Shown: positions 1 to 6,261, numbered from the stretch's first letter. The stretch: 11,346 nucleotides of DNA from JBEKCP01 sp050014815 (GCA_050014815.1 JBEKCP010000120.1:1-11346); one strand, 5' to 3'. Notes: a model not told the origin generated them from the sequence alone. A program made the numbers and translations.

Positions 1-1284
1 CCGGGAAGCCTGCTGTTGGACATCGCCGGGGTGGCCCATCTGTTCGGCGGCGAGGCAAAGCTGGCGGAAACGATCCTCCGCGAGCTGGCTGCGCGTGGGC
101 ACAGCGTCCGGGCGGCCGCTGCCGACACGATCGGCGCTGCCTGGGCCGTGGCACACTTCGGAAACAAGGATGAAGGAGGAAGGATAAAGGATAAGGATGA
201 AGAAAGGCGGAAGGAAGATTGCAAATTGAGAACTGCAAATTGCAAATTGCAAATTGAAGAATCAAACCATCCTTCATCCTTCATCCTTCATCCTTCATCC
301 TTTATCCTCGTTCCTCCCGGTCAGACGCTCTCTGTATTACGACCCCTGCCGATCGAGGCATTGCGGCTGCCGGAGCCGACGGTGACGCTATTGCGCCAGT
401 TGGGCATCTGGCGGATCGAGCAGTTGGAGGCGTTGCCCCGCCACGAGTTGCCGCCGCGGTTCGGGCCGCAGTTGTTGGAGCACTGGGACCGGGCGGCGGG
501 GCGGCTGGACGAGCCGCTATCGCTCTATCAGCCGCCGCCGCGGTTTGCGGTCGGCCACTCGCCCGAACCCCCGACCGCACGCCGAGAGACGATCGATGCG
601 ATGCTCGTGCGGTTGGCCGACCGGCTCTGCGAGATGCTCCGCCCCCACGGCCTTGGGGCGGTGCAAGTGGAGTGCCGGCTGGAGTGTACGGCCGGCGATC
701 CGCTGGAGGTCTCGGTCGGCCTGTTCCATCCGACCGCCCGGGCGCGGCACCTGGTCCAACTGCTTCAGGTTCGACTGGAGCGGTTGCGGCTTCCCGCTCC
801 GGTGCGGCATGTTCGCCTGGCGGCCACGGCCACGGCGCCCTTGGAACTGCGGCAGCAGGGATTGTTTTCCGAGCCCCCGGCGTGCCGGCATCCGCGGCAC
901 CTGGCCGGCCTGATCGATCGGCTCAGCAACCGGCTGGGCCAGCATGCGGTGGTGCGGCCCCGGCTGGTCCCCGATGCCCAGCCTGAAATGGCCTGCCGGT
1001 ACGTCCCGATGGTGAAATGCCGCCGCTTGCGGGTTCATAGGGGCCATGGTGCGAAGCCGCAAGCGGCGCGCCCGGTGCGGCTCTTGACCAGGCCGGTCTT
1101 GCTGACGGCCGGGCGGCCATGCTTCGCCCAGACGTGGGGGCCGGAGCGGATCGAGACGGGTTGGTGGCGGGGGCAGGCCGTCGGACGCGATTACTACCGG
1201 GTCGAAACGACCGATGGCCGCCGCTTTTGGATCTTCAGAAACCTCGAGGACAACCGGTGGTTCCTGCACGGAGTGTTCGATTAA
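1..1284 (+). CDS. imuB: ImuB-like Y-family polymerase homologue, 5' end outside window
   Basis: ImuB is a catalytically inactive Y-family polymerase relative that links DnaE2 to the beta clamp in the ImuA-ImuB-DnaE2 mutasome. The window opens in frame (PGSLLLDIAGVAHLFGGE, a typical end of the palm region), so about the first 100 residues are missing and polymerase active-site residues cannot be judged. Next come the linker LRPLPIEALRLPE, an HhH-like thumb (LLRQLGIWRIEQLEALP, then RFGPQLLEHWDRAAGR.DEPL) and the little-finger region. The end is characteristic of ImuB: GWWRGQ, RDYYRVET, RRFWIFR, WFLHGVFD. TAA is at 1282-1284. Two repeat-derived segments interrupt the protein in frame: nt 163-309 (about 49 codons between AHFG and VPPGQ) and nt 1022-1067 (about 15 codons before RPVRLL). 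Without them the protein would fit family length. dnaE2 follows 81 bp downstream on the same strand, supporting the assignment. Confidence 0.93.
   Translation, partial: PGSLLLDIAGVAHLFGGEAKLAETILRELAARGHSVRAAAADTIGAAWAVAHFGNKDEGGRIKDKDEERRKEDCKLRTANCKLQIEESNHPSSFILHPSSFILVPPGQTLSVLRPLPIEALRLPEPTVTLLRQLGIWRIEQLEALPRHELPPRFGPQLLEHWDRAAGRLDEPLSLYQPPPRFAVGHSPEPPTARRETIDAMLVRLADRLCEMLRPHGLGAVQVECRLECTAGDPLEVSVGLFHPTARARHLVQLLQVRLERLRLPAPVRHVRLAATATAPLELRQQGLFSEPPACRHPRHLAGLIDRLSNRLGQHAVVRPRLVPDAQPEMACRYVPMVKCRRLRVHRGHGAKPQAARPVRLLTRPVLLTAGRPCFAQTWGPERIETGWWRGQAVGRDYYRVETTDGRRFWIFRNLEDNRWFLHGVFD
163..309 (+). repeat. Palindromic element family A, copy 1, in-frame inside imuB
   Basis: An AT-richer, low-complexity block inside GC-rich imuB. 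The left part is purine-rich (GGATGAA/GGATAAA units, about 166-210). The core at 211-268 is made of TGCAAAT/AAATTG units. The right part is five tandem CCTTCAT heptamers at 271-305 (the last is CCTTTAT). GGATAAAGGAT at 182-192 is perfectly complementary to 297-307, so outer arms can pair. The core is aligned without gaps with 3811-3868 in dnaE2 and is read in the same frame (KEDCKL...ANCKLQIE..SN then HPSSFIL). It separates two segments that are normally adjacent in ImuB. Confidence 0.85.
1022..1067 (+). repeat. Palindromic element family B, copy 1, in-frame inside imuB
   Basis: A 46-bp element starting GCCGCTTGCGG and ending AAGCCGCAAGCGGC. A perfect 12-bp inverted repeat pairs 1021-1032 with 1057-1068. 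The inner part of the left arm is degraded relative to the dnaE2 copy. It encodes RRLR......AKPQAA, the same frame and almost the same end peptide as the dnaE2 copy, and lies in the variable region before the conserved ImuB C-terminal domain. Confidence 0.82.
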
Positions 1285-1289
1285 AGGAT

Positions 1290-1358
1290 CCCCCCGACGC
1301 AGTCGGGGGGCTTTTTGGGTGAATGTTCGAGTAAAAGCCCCCCGACTGCGTCGGGGGG
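1290..1358 (+). terminator. Twin GC hairpin (family D) between imuB and dnaE2, terminator-like
   Basis: Two 21-nt hairpins: CCCCCCGAC-GCA-GTCGGGGGG at 1290-1310 and CCCCCCGAC-TGC-GTCGGGGGG at 1338-1358. They are inverted copies of each other, forming a perfect 26-bp inverted repeat (1290-1315 with 1333-1358). The first is followed by CTTTTT, so it has intrinsic-terminator form only 5 nt after the imuB stop. Read from the minus strand, the second is likewise followed by CTTTT. A terminator inside an imuB-dnaE2 operon would lower dnaE2 expression or uncouple the two genes; whether it terminates in vivo is not shown by sequence. Confidence 0.75.
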
Positions 1359-1365
1359 GTGATCT
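1353..1365 (+). promoter_or_regulatory. G-tract acting as Shine-Dalgarno of dnaE2, supplied by the repeat hairpin
   Basis: The only purine-rich ribosome-binding candidate before the dnaE2 ATG is the GGGGGGG run at 1353-1359, six bases upstream. It is the 3' arm of the second family D hairpin (1338-1358), so folding the hairpin would hide it. The arrangement before the nucleoside phosphorylase gene at 5110 is the same. Function is inferred. Confidence 0.45.
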
Positions 1366-4300
1366 ATGCCTTACGCCGAACTCCATGCCAAGTCGAACTT
1401 CTCCTTTCTCGAGGGCGCTTCGCACCCGGAAGAACTGGTCCGGCGAGCGGCCGAGTTGGGCTATGCGGCCCTGGCGGTGACCGATCGCAACAGCCTGGCC
1501 GGCGTGGTCCGGGCGCATGGGGCGGCCAAGGACCTGGGACTGAAACTGGTCGTGGGCGCCGAGATCACCCCCGAGGACGCCCCACCCGTGGTCCTCTGGG
1601 CGACCGATCGGGCCGCCTACGGACGACTCTCGCGGTTGCTGACCCGCGGACGCCGCCGGGCCGCCAAGGGCCAATGCCGCTTGTCGTTTGCCGACCTGGC
1701 CGAGCATGCCGAGGGGCTCCTGGCCGGCGTCTGCGCCAGCCGCTTGCGGCTTCGCACCAACGATCCTGCGAAGCCGCAAGCGGCCTTCCAGTACCGCGAG
1801 CTATTCGGCCAGCGCGGTTACCTCCTGGCCGAGTTGCACTATGGCGGCGACGATCAAGAGCAACTCGGTCGGCTGCTGGACCTGTCGCGGCAATGCGGCA
1901 TGCCCCTGGCGGCCGCCGGCGATGTCCATTACCACATTCCCGAGCGGCAGCCACTGGGCGACGTGCTCTGCGCACTGCGATTGGGCACGACGGTTTCTAC
2001 GGCGGGCCAGCGGCTCTTTCCCAACGCCCAGCGGTACCTGAGGTCGCCGGAGGAAATGGCCCATCTCTTCCGCCACGCGCCGGAGGCCCTGGAACATGCG
2101 GTGGAGATCGCCCGGCGGACGGAGTTTTCCCTGGACCAACTGCGTTACGAGTATCCGGAAGAGCTGGCCCCGGCGCATGAGACGCCGATCCAATACCTGA
2201 CGCGGCTCGCGTGGGAAGGGGCGCGGCGGCGATATCCGGACAGCGTCCCCGAGAAGGTCTGGCGGCTCGTGGAGCACGAGCTGCGGTTGATCGAGGAGCT
2301 CCGCTACGAGGCGTATTTCCTGACGGTCTGGGACCTGGTGGAGTTCGCCCGGCGACGAGGCATCCTCTGCCAGGGCCGGGGCTCGGCGGCCAACTCGGCC
2401 GTGTGTTATTGTCTTGGCATCACCAGTGTCGATCCCGAGCGGATGGACGTGCTCTTCGAGCGGTTCGTCAGTCGCGAGCGGAACGAGGCCCCCGACATCG
2501 ACGTCGATTTCGAGCACGAGCGCCGCGAGGAGGTGCTGCAATATCTTTACGCCAAGTACGGGCGCGATCGGGCCGGGATGACGGCCGAGGTGATTACCTA
2601 CCGCCCTCGGTCGGCGGTGCGCGACGTGGGCCGGGCGCTGGGTCTGCCGCCGGCGCAGATCGACCGGCTGGCCAAGCGGATCGACCATTTTCATGGAGAA
2701 CTCGACCTGAGAGGCCAGTGCCCGTCCGACGAAGCACCCGACTTCCCTAAGCGGTGCCGCGAGGCCGGCATCGACCCCCAGAGCACCCGGGGCCGGCAGC
2801 TCGTCGAACTCGTGGGGCAACTGGTCGGCTTCCCGCGGCACCTCTCCCAGCACACCGGCGGCATGGTCATTACCCGCCGCCCGCTCTGCGAGTTGGTGCC
2901 GATCGAGAACGCCGCCATGCCCGACCGCACCGTCATCCAGTGGAACAAAGACGACCTGGACGAACTGGGGATCCTCAAGGTGGACTGCCTGGCCCTGGGC
3001 ATGCTGACGGCGATCCGCAAGTGTTTTGCGTTGGTGCAATCATGTAGCCGGCACACGGAGCTGACCCTGGCCAACATCCCCCCGGACGACCCGGACGTTT
3101 ACGCGATGATCCGCCGGGCCGACACGATGGGGGTCTTCCAGATCGAGAGCCGGGCGCAGATGAGCATGTTGCCCCGGCTGCGGCCCCGGTGCTTCTACGA
3201 CCTGGTGATCGAGGTGGCGATTGTGCGTCCCGGGCCGATCCAGGGCAACATGGTGCACCCGTATCTCCGCCGCCGTAACGGCGAAGAGCCGGTGGTTTAT
3301 CCCAACGAGGCAGTCCGCCGCGTACTGGAGAAGACGCTCGGCGTGCCGCTGTTCCAGGAGCAGGCGATGCGGCTGGCGGTGGAGGCGGCGGGCTTCACCC
3401 CCGGCGAGGCCGACCAGCTCCGCCGCGCGATGGGCGCCTGGCGGCGGCCGGGGGTGATCGACCAGTTCCGCCGGCGGCTGCTCGACGGCATGCAAAAGCG
3501 CGGGTTTACCCCCGAGTATGCCGAGGCGGTCTTCCGCCAGATCCGCGGTTTCGGCGAGTACGGGTTTCCCGAGTCGCACGCCGCCAGCTTCGCCCTGCTG
3601 GTCTACGTCTCGGCCTGGCTGAAGTATCACTATCCGGCGGCTTTTGCAGCCGCGCTGTTGAACAGCCAGCCGATGGGTTTTTACGCGCCGCCGCAGTTGG
3701 TTCGCAACGCCCGGGAGCACGGCGTCGAGGTCCTGCCGGTGGACGTGAACAGGAGCGAGTGGGACTGCACGTTAGAGAAGGCGGAAGGAGAAAGGATGAA
3801 GGGTGAAGGAAAGGAAGATTGTAAATTGCAAATTGAGAATTGCAAATTGCAAATTGAAAAATCAAACCGTTTTCACTCTTCCGCCTTCATCCTTCATCCT
3901 TCATCCTTCATCCTTCGTCTCGGCTTTCGCCTGTTCCGCGGGATGGCCCGCGGCGATGCCCGGCGGATCGTCGAGGCCCGAGGCCGTGGGGAGTTTCGCT
4001 CGATGGGGGATTTCGCCCGGCGGACAGGGCTGGGGCGGCCGGCGATCCTTCGGCTGGCCAAGGCGGGGGCCCTGGGTTCGCTGGCGGCGGACCGTCGCCG
4101 CTCGCTTTGGGAGGCCCTCGATCAGGACCCGCACGAGCTGCCGCTTTTCGACGGCTCTCCGGCCACGTCCCAGACGACCGCCCCGCTGCCCGCGATGTCG
4201 CCGGCCGAGGAGGTGTTGGCCGACTATCGCGCGGCCGGGCTGTCGCTCCGGGGCCATCCGCTGGAGTTCTTCCGCGGCGAATTGGACCGGCTGGGCGTGG

Positions 4301-4686
4301 TGCCGGCTGTTGGATTGGGCCGCTGGGGGAAAAAGGGGACAGGTACAATTTGTGCGCCGACCATGTGTACATGGTGCCCCGGCAAATTGTACCTGTCCCC
4401 TTTTTCCCCGGTGCAGGTCGCCGGGTTGGTGCTGGTCCGGCAGCGGCCCTCGACGGCCAAGGGGATCACGTTCATCACGCTGGAAGACGAGACGGGCACG
4501 GTCAACCTGATCGTCCGCCTGGGCGTCTGGCGGCGGTATCGCGCGGCCGCCCTGGGGGCCGTCGTGCTCTTGGCCGAGGGGCGCCTCCAGCGCCGACACG
4601 GGACCATCCACCTGGTCGTCACCCGCCTGGAGGACCTTTCGACCTGGTTGGGCGGCCTCGCCTCGCAATCGCGGGACTTCTGCTGA
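1366..4686 (+). CDS. dnaE2: Error-prone DNA polymerase III alpha subunit DnaE2
   Basis: DnaE2 is a C-family polymerase that performs damage-induced mutagenic synthesis with ImuB. The 1106-residue protein starts with a PHP domain (YAELHAKSNFSFLEGASHPEEL, AVTDRNSLAGVVRAH). The polymerase core has GRGSAANSAVCY and the PDIDVDF catalytic motif (D377, D379); the third carboxylate is likely D540 in LKVDCLALGMLT. A helix-hairpin-helix region (about 855-900) precedes an OB fold (VAGLVLVRQRP.TAKG..F.TLEDETG), and the protein ends SRDFC as DnaE2 proteins usually do. DnaE2, not DnaE1, is supported by the direct imuB linkage and the short tail. Three palindromic repeats sit in frame: residues about 126-140, 805-850 and 988-1015. 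All fall in connecting regions rather than catalytic motifs and account for its being somewhat longer than usual. An SOS (LexA) operator would be expected upstream of imuA, outside the window. Confidence 0.96.
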   Translation: MPYAELHAKSNFSFLEGASHPEELVRRAAELGYAALAVTDRNSLAGVVRAHGAAKDLGLKLVVGAEITPEDAPPVVLWATDRAAYGRLSRLLTRGRRRAAKGQCRLSFADLAEHAEGLLAGVCASRLRLRTNDPAKPQAAFQYRELFGQRGYLLAELHYGGDDQEQLGRLLDLSRQCGMPLAAAGDVHYHIPERQPLGDVLCALRLGTTVSTAGQRLFPNAQRYLRSPEEMAHLFRHAPEALEHAVEIARRTEFSLDQLRYEYPEELAPAHETPIQYLTRLAWEGARRRYPDSVPEKVWRLVEHELRLIEELRYEAYFLTVWDLVEFARRRGILCQGRGSAANSAVCYCLGITSVDPERMDVLFERFVSRERNEAPDIDVDFEHERREEVLQYLYAKYGRDRAGMTAEVITYRPRSAVRDVGRALGLPPAQIDRLAKRIDHFHGELDLRGQCPSDEAPDFPKRCREAGIDPQSTRGRQLVELVGQLVGFPRHLSQHTGGMVITRRPLCELVPIENAAMPDRTVIQWNKDDLDELGILKVDCLALGMLTAIRKCFALVQSCSRHTELTLANIPPDDPDVYAMIRRADTMGVFQIESRAQMSMLPRLRPRCFYDLVIEVAIVRPGPIQGNMVHPYLRRRNGEEPVVYPNEAVRRVLEKTLGVPLFQEQAMRLAVEAAGFTPGEADQLRRAMGAWRRPGVIDQFRRRLLDGMQKRGFTPEYAEAVFRQIRGFGEYGFPESHAASFALLVYVSAWLKYHYPAAFAAALLNSQPMGFYAPPQLVRNAREHGVEVLPVDVNRSEWDCTLEKAEGERMKGEGKEDCKLQIENCKLQIEKSNRFHSSAFILHPSSFILRLGFRLFRGMARGDARRIVEARGRGEFRSMGDFARRTGLGRPAILRLAKAGALGSLAADRRRSLWEALDQDPHELPLFDGSPATSQTTAPLPAMSPAEEVLADYRAAGLSLRGHPLEFFRGELDRLGVVPAVGLGRWGKKGTGTICAPTMCTWCPGKLYLSPFSPVQVAGLVLVRQRPSTAKGITFITLEDETGTVNLIVRLGVWRRYRAAALGAVVLLAEGRLQRRHGTIHLVVTRLEDLSTWLGGLASQSRDFC
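1739..1784 (+). repeat. Palindromic element family B, copy 2, in-frame inside dnaE2
   Basis: A perfect 18-bp inverted repeat, GCCGCTTGCGGCTTCGCA at 1739-1756 and its complement at 1767-1784, with a 10-nt loop. Length (46 bp), orientation and reading frame match the imuB copy at 1022-1067 (offset 717 = 3 x 239). It encodes RLRLRTNDPAKPQAA between the PHP-domain segments LLAGVCAS and FQYRELFGQRGYL. Confidence 0.9.
3778..3918 (+). repeat. Palindromic element family A, copy 2, in-frame inside dnaE2
   Basis: The same architecture as 163-309: a purine-rich left part, a TGCAAAT-unit core at 3811-3868, and CCTTCAT heptamers at 3884-3918 (four perfect, then CCTTCGT). An 11-bp perfect inverted repeat pairs 3777-3787 with 3878-3888. 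It lies between NRSEWDCTLE and RLGFRLFRG, which adjoin or are joined by a short loop in ordinary DnaE2 proteins, adding about 46 codons (KEDCKLQIENCKLQIEKSN, HPSSFIL). Confidence 0.88.
4326..4409 (+). repeat. Palindromic element family C, 84-bp perfect-arm palindrome inside dnaE2
   Basis: Perfect 27-bp inverted arms at 4326-4352 and 4383-4409 (GGGGAAAAAGGGGACAGG... inward) enclose a 30-nt loop. The loop has its own inner hairpin (ACCATGT/ACATGGT at 4360-4375). The element is exactly 28 codons, residues 988-1015, and adds three Cys and a Trp to the linker before the OB fold. It shares AAAAAGGGGACAG and ATTTG with the element at 4691-4767 but carries GTACA where that one has TCCCC. No target-site duplication is evident. 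Confidence 0.92.
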
Positions 4687-4690
4687 GGCC

Positions 4691-4767
4691 GGAAAAAGGG
4701 GACAGTCCCCATTTGCCGGAACGGCCCGGAGGGTGCTTCGCACAAATGGGGACTGTCCCCTTTTTCC
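4691..4767 (+). repeat. Palindromic element family C after dnaE2, possible bidirectional terminator
   Basis: A perfect 25-bp inverted repeat at 4691-4715 and 4743-4767 (GGAAAAAGGGGACAGTCCCC...) with a 27-nt loop, starting 4 nt after the dnaE2 stop. The arms end in A5/T5 runs, so a folded transcript would have a U-run at the stem base in either direction. This suits a terminator but is also simply the family consensus. Confidence 0.85.
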
Positions 4768-4769
4768 TC

Positions 4770-4798
4770 TTGACAACCTCCCGGGGCTCCTTGACAAT
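4770..4798 (+). promoter_or_regulatory. Possible sigma70-type promoter for the acidic gene (weak)
   Basis: TTGACA at 4770-4775 is followed after 17 bp by GACAAT at 4793-4798 (four of six bases of TATAAT). It lies between the dnaE2 terminator-like repeat and the acidic gene. A second TTGACA at 4791 has no good partner. Weak, sequence-only evidence. Confidence 0.25.
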
Positions 4799-4848
4799 CT
4801 CTGAATCGGCGTTTCCTTTCCGTCCTTCCCCTTTAGCAAGGCCGTTCC

Positions 4849-5052
4849 ATGACCACGTGTGCGGCGGACGAAGAAGCCGACGATTTCGACGATTTCGACG
4901 ACGATGATTTCGACGACGACTTCGACGACGATTTCGACGAGGACTTCGACGACGACTTCGACGACGACCTCGGCGATCTCGATGACGATGAAGACGAGGA
5001 CAAAGACGAGGCGGGCGACAAGGACGTGCCGCTGGTGGACGAGGACGAGTAA
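4849..5052 (+). CDS. Small Asp/Phe repeat protein, function unknown
   Basis: A 67-residue, extremely acidic protein. After MTTCAADEEADDFDDF it is mostly FDDD repeats, with Phe at 13, 16, 21, 25, 29, 33 and 37 and Leu at 41 and 44, then DDDEDEDKDEAGDKDVPLVDEDE. It has hardly any basic residues, no signal peptide and no membrane segment. AAGG at 4838-4841, seven bases before the ATG, is a modest ribosome site. The antisense frame (Ser/Lys-rich) is a by-product of the GAC/TTC repeats. The composition suggests binding of cations or of a basic partner such as a nucleic-acid-binding protein, but no family function is known to me. It stands alone between dnaE2 and the phosphorylase gene; hairpin repeats flank it on both sides, so it may form its own transcript. 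Confidence 0.62.
   Translation: MTTCAADEEADDFDDFDDDDFDDDFDDDFDEDFDDDFDDDLGDLDDDEDEDKDEAGDKDVPLVDEDE
4909..4968 (+). repeat. 12-bp tandem coding repeat (TTCGACGACGAC x5)
   Basis: Five consecutive 12-bp units at 4909, 4921, 4933, 4945 and 4957 encode FDDD or FDED. They differ only at two positions (GAC/GAT and GAC/GAG). Being a multiple of three, unit gain or loss would keep the frame, so length variation between strains is likely. Confidence 0.9.
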
Positions 5053-5053
5053 C

Positions 5054-5101
5054 GAAAGCCCCCGGACTCCGCTGGAAAGCCCCCGGACTGCGTCCGGGGG
5101 G
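5054..5101 (+). repeat. Family D hairpin before pnp; supplies its Shine-Dalgarno-like G-tract
   Basis: GAAAGCCCCCGGACTCCGCT (5054-5073) is partly repeated as GAAAGCCCCCGGACTGCGTC (5075-5094). The second copy forms CCCCCGGAC-TGC-GTCCGGGGG (5080-5100), related to the 1338-1358 hairpin. Its G-run (5096-5101) ends 8 nt before the phosphorylase ATG and is the only ribosome-binding candidate there. The first, truncated copy has lost the 3' arm. Confidence 0.75.
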
Positions 5102-5109
5102 TATTAGCC

Positions 5110-5931
5110 ATGCACGCTCTGGCCGCACAAATCGAAGAGGCCGTTGCGGCCGTCCGCACCCGCTGGACAGGATCCCCGCGGGTCGGAATCATCCTCGGCA
5201 CGGGACTGGGCACCGTGGCCGCCGAGATCGTCGCCGAAGCGACTATCGACTACGGCTCGATCCCGCACTTCCCGCGCTCGACCACTCCGGGCCATACGGG
5301 CCAACTAGTCTGCGGCACGCTCGGCGGCGCGGCCGTCGTGGCGATGGAGGGCCGCTTCCACGCCTACGAGGGCTACTCCCATCGCCAGATCACCTTTCCG
5401 GTGCGGGTCATGCGGGCCCTGGGGGCCCGGACCCTCATCGTTTCTAACGCCTGCGGCGGGATGAACCCCCGGTACGCCAGGGGCGACATCGTCGTTATCG
5501 AGGACCACATCAACCTGATGAACGGCAACCCGCTGATCGGGGTGAACGACGATGCCTTGGGCCCCCGCTTCCCCGACATGTCCGCCCCCTACGACCCGGA
5601 GCTGATCGACCGGGCCCTTCGCATCGCCCGGCGGGAGGATTTCGTGGCCCACAAGGGGGTCTATGTGGCCGTGACCGGGCCGAACTTGGAGACCCGAGCG
5701 GAATACCGCTTTTTGAGCCGTATCGGTGCCGATGTGGTGGGGATGTCGACCGTGCCGGAGGTTATCGTGGCGGTCCACGCCGGGATGCGGGTGCTGGGGC
5801 TGTCGATCGTGACCGACCTGTGCCTGCCCGACGCCCTCCGGCCCGCCGCCATCGAGGAAATCCTGACGGTTGCCGCCGGTGCCGAGCCGAAGCTGAGGAA
5901 GATCGTGCTCGGGGTGGTGGCGACCCTCTAG
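5110..5931 (+). CDS. punA: Purine nucleoside phosphorylase, type I (trimeric family)
   Basis: It catalyses phosphorolysis of purine nucleosides to base and ribose 1-phosphate in the cytoplasmic purine salvage pathway. The 273-residue length is typical. Family motifs seen: LGTGLG (29-34), PGHTGQLVCG (60-69), GRFHAYEGYS (81-90), NACGGMNP (113-120), GPNLETRAEYR (190-200) and VGMSTVPEVIVA (210-221). By comparison with human PNP, phosphate contacts map to T31 (Ser in human), R82, H84 and S213; base contacts map to E194 and D236. Asn is usual at the last site in 6-oxopurine-specific enzymes, and Asp there may widen use to adenine nucleosides (inference). The start is chosen because MHALAAQIEEAV begins the normal N-terminal helix and no in-frame upstream extension is needed. 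No operon partner is obvious. Confidence 0.95.
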   Translation: MHALAAQIEEAVAAVRTRWTGSPRVGIILGTGLGTVAAEIVAEATIDYGSIPHFPRSTTPGHTGQLVCGTLGGAAVVAMEGRFHAYEGYSHRQITFPVRVMRALGARTLIVSNACGGMNPRYARGDIVVIEDHINLMNGNPLIGVNDDALGPRFPDMSAPYDPELIDRALRIARREDFVAHKGVYVAVTGPNLETRAEYRFLSRIGADVVGMSTVPEVIVAVHAGMRVLGLSIVTDLCLPDALRPAAIEEILTVAAGAEPKLRKIVLGVVATL

Positions 5932-5940
5932 CGGGCAGGG

Positions 5941-5961
5941 ATTGGAGATTGGGGATTGGGG
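5941..5961 (+). repeat. Short 7-bp tandem repeat (ATTGGGG)
   Basis: ATTGGAG, ATTGGGG, ATTGGGG in tandem directly after pnp. This is another heptanucleotide repeat, like the arms of family A, but much shorter; with nearby G-runs a quadruplex is conceivable. Confidence 0.7.
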
Positions 5962-5998
5962 CAAAGGGGCCAGCATTAGCGCGGCGAGATATTCCCTC

Positions 5999-6062
5999 AC
6001 TAGGTAGTTTCTGTTGCGGAAGGTGGCGGAATTGTAGGCTTTCCGCAACAGAAACTAGGTAG
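5999..6062. repeat. Inverted-repeat element bounded by 9-bp direct repeats
   Basis: A perfect 17-bp inverted repeat, TAGTTTCTGTTGCGGAA at 6005-6021 and its complement at 6041-6057, with a 19-nt centre. ACTAGGTAG occurs as a direct repeat at 5999-6007 and 6054-6062, overlapping the arm ends. There is no T-run, so it is not a standard terminator. It resembles a short non-autonomous palindrome with possible target duplication. Confidence 0.85.
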
Positions 6063-6261
6063 CGTGGTTTCGCCCTCCTTGTCTTCGATCCGTGTTCGAT
6101 CAGGTCCGGGCACCGCGGACGGTTCGCTCGACCGACGTCATGCGGTCTTCTCCGGGTGGAACACCCATCTTGCCTGTTGGACGCTCACAGGGGCGGCAGG
6201 ATACATCATCCGGGCAATCAGGGCCAACTCAAACCACGGCACGGGAGAATAGGGCTCTTTC

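Noticed and set aside
271..305. CCTTCAT array considered as a CRISPR or simple microsatellite
   Set aside because: There are no spacers, and it recurs with a conserved core and complementary left arm in dnaE2, so it is part of a larger element.
163..309. Insert considered as a frameshift or pseudogenising event in imuB
   Set aside because: Conserved ImuB sequence continues in the same frame on both sides with no stop.
517..1779. Long minus-strand open frame opposite imuB and the start of dnaE2
   Set aside because: It crosses two well-identified genes and has no recognisable motifs; a GC-rich shadow frame.
1801..3039. 412-residue minus-strand open frame opposite dnaE2
   Set aside because: Antisense to conserved DnaE2 polymerase motifs; its sequence is the mirror of that codon pattern.
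4833..5213. Ser/Lys-rich minus-strand frame across the acidic gene
   Set aside because: It is the complement of GAC/TTC repeats and runs into the phosphorylase gene; the plus frame has a ribosome site and ends cleanly.
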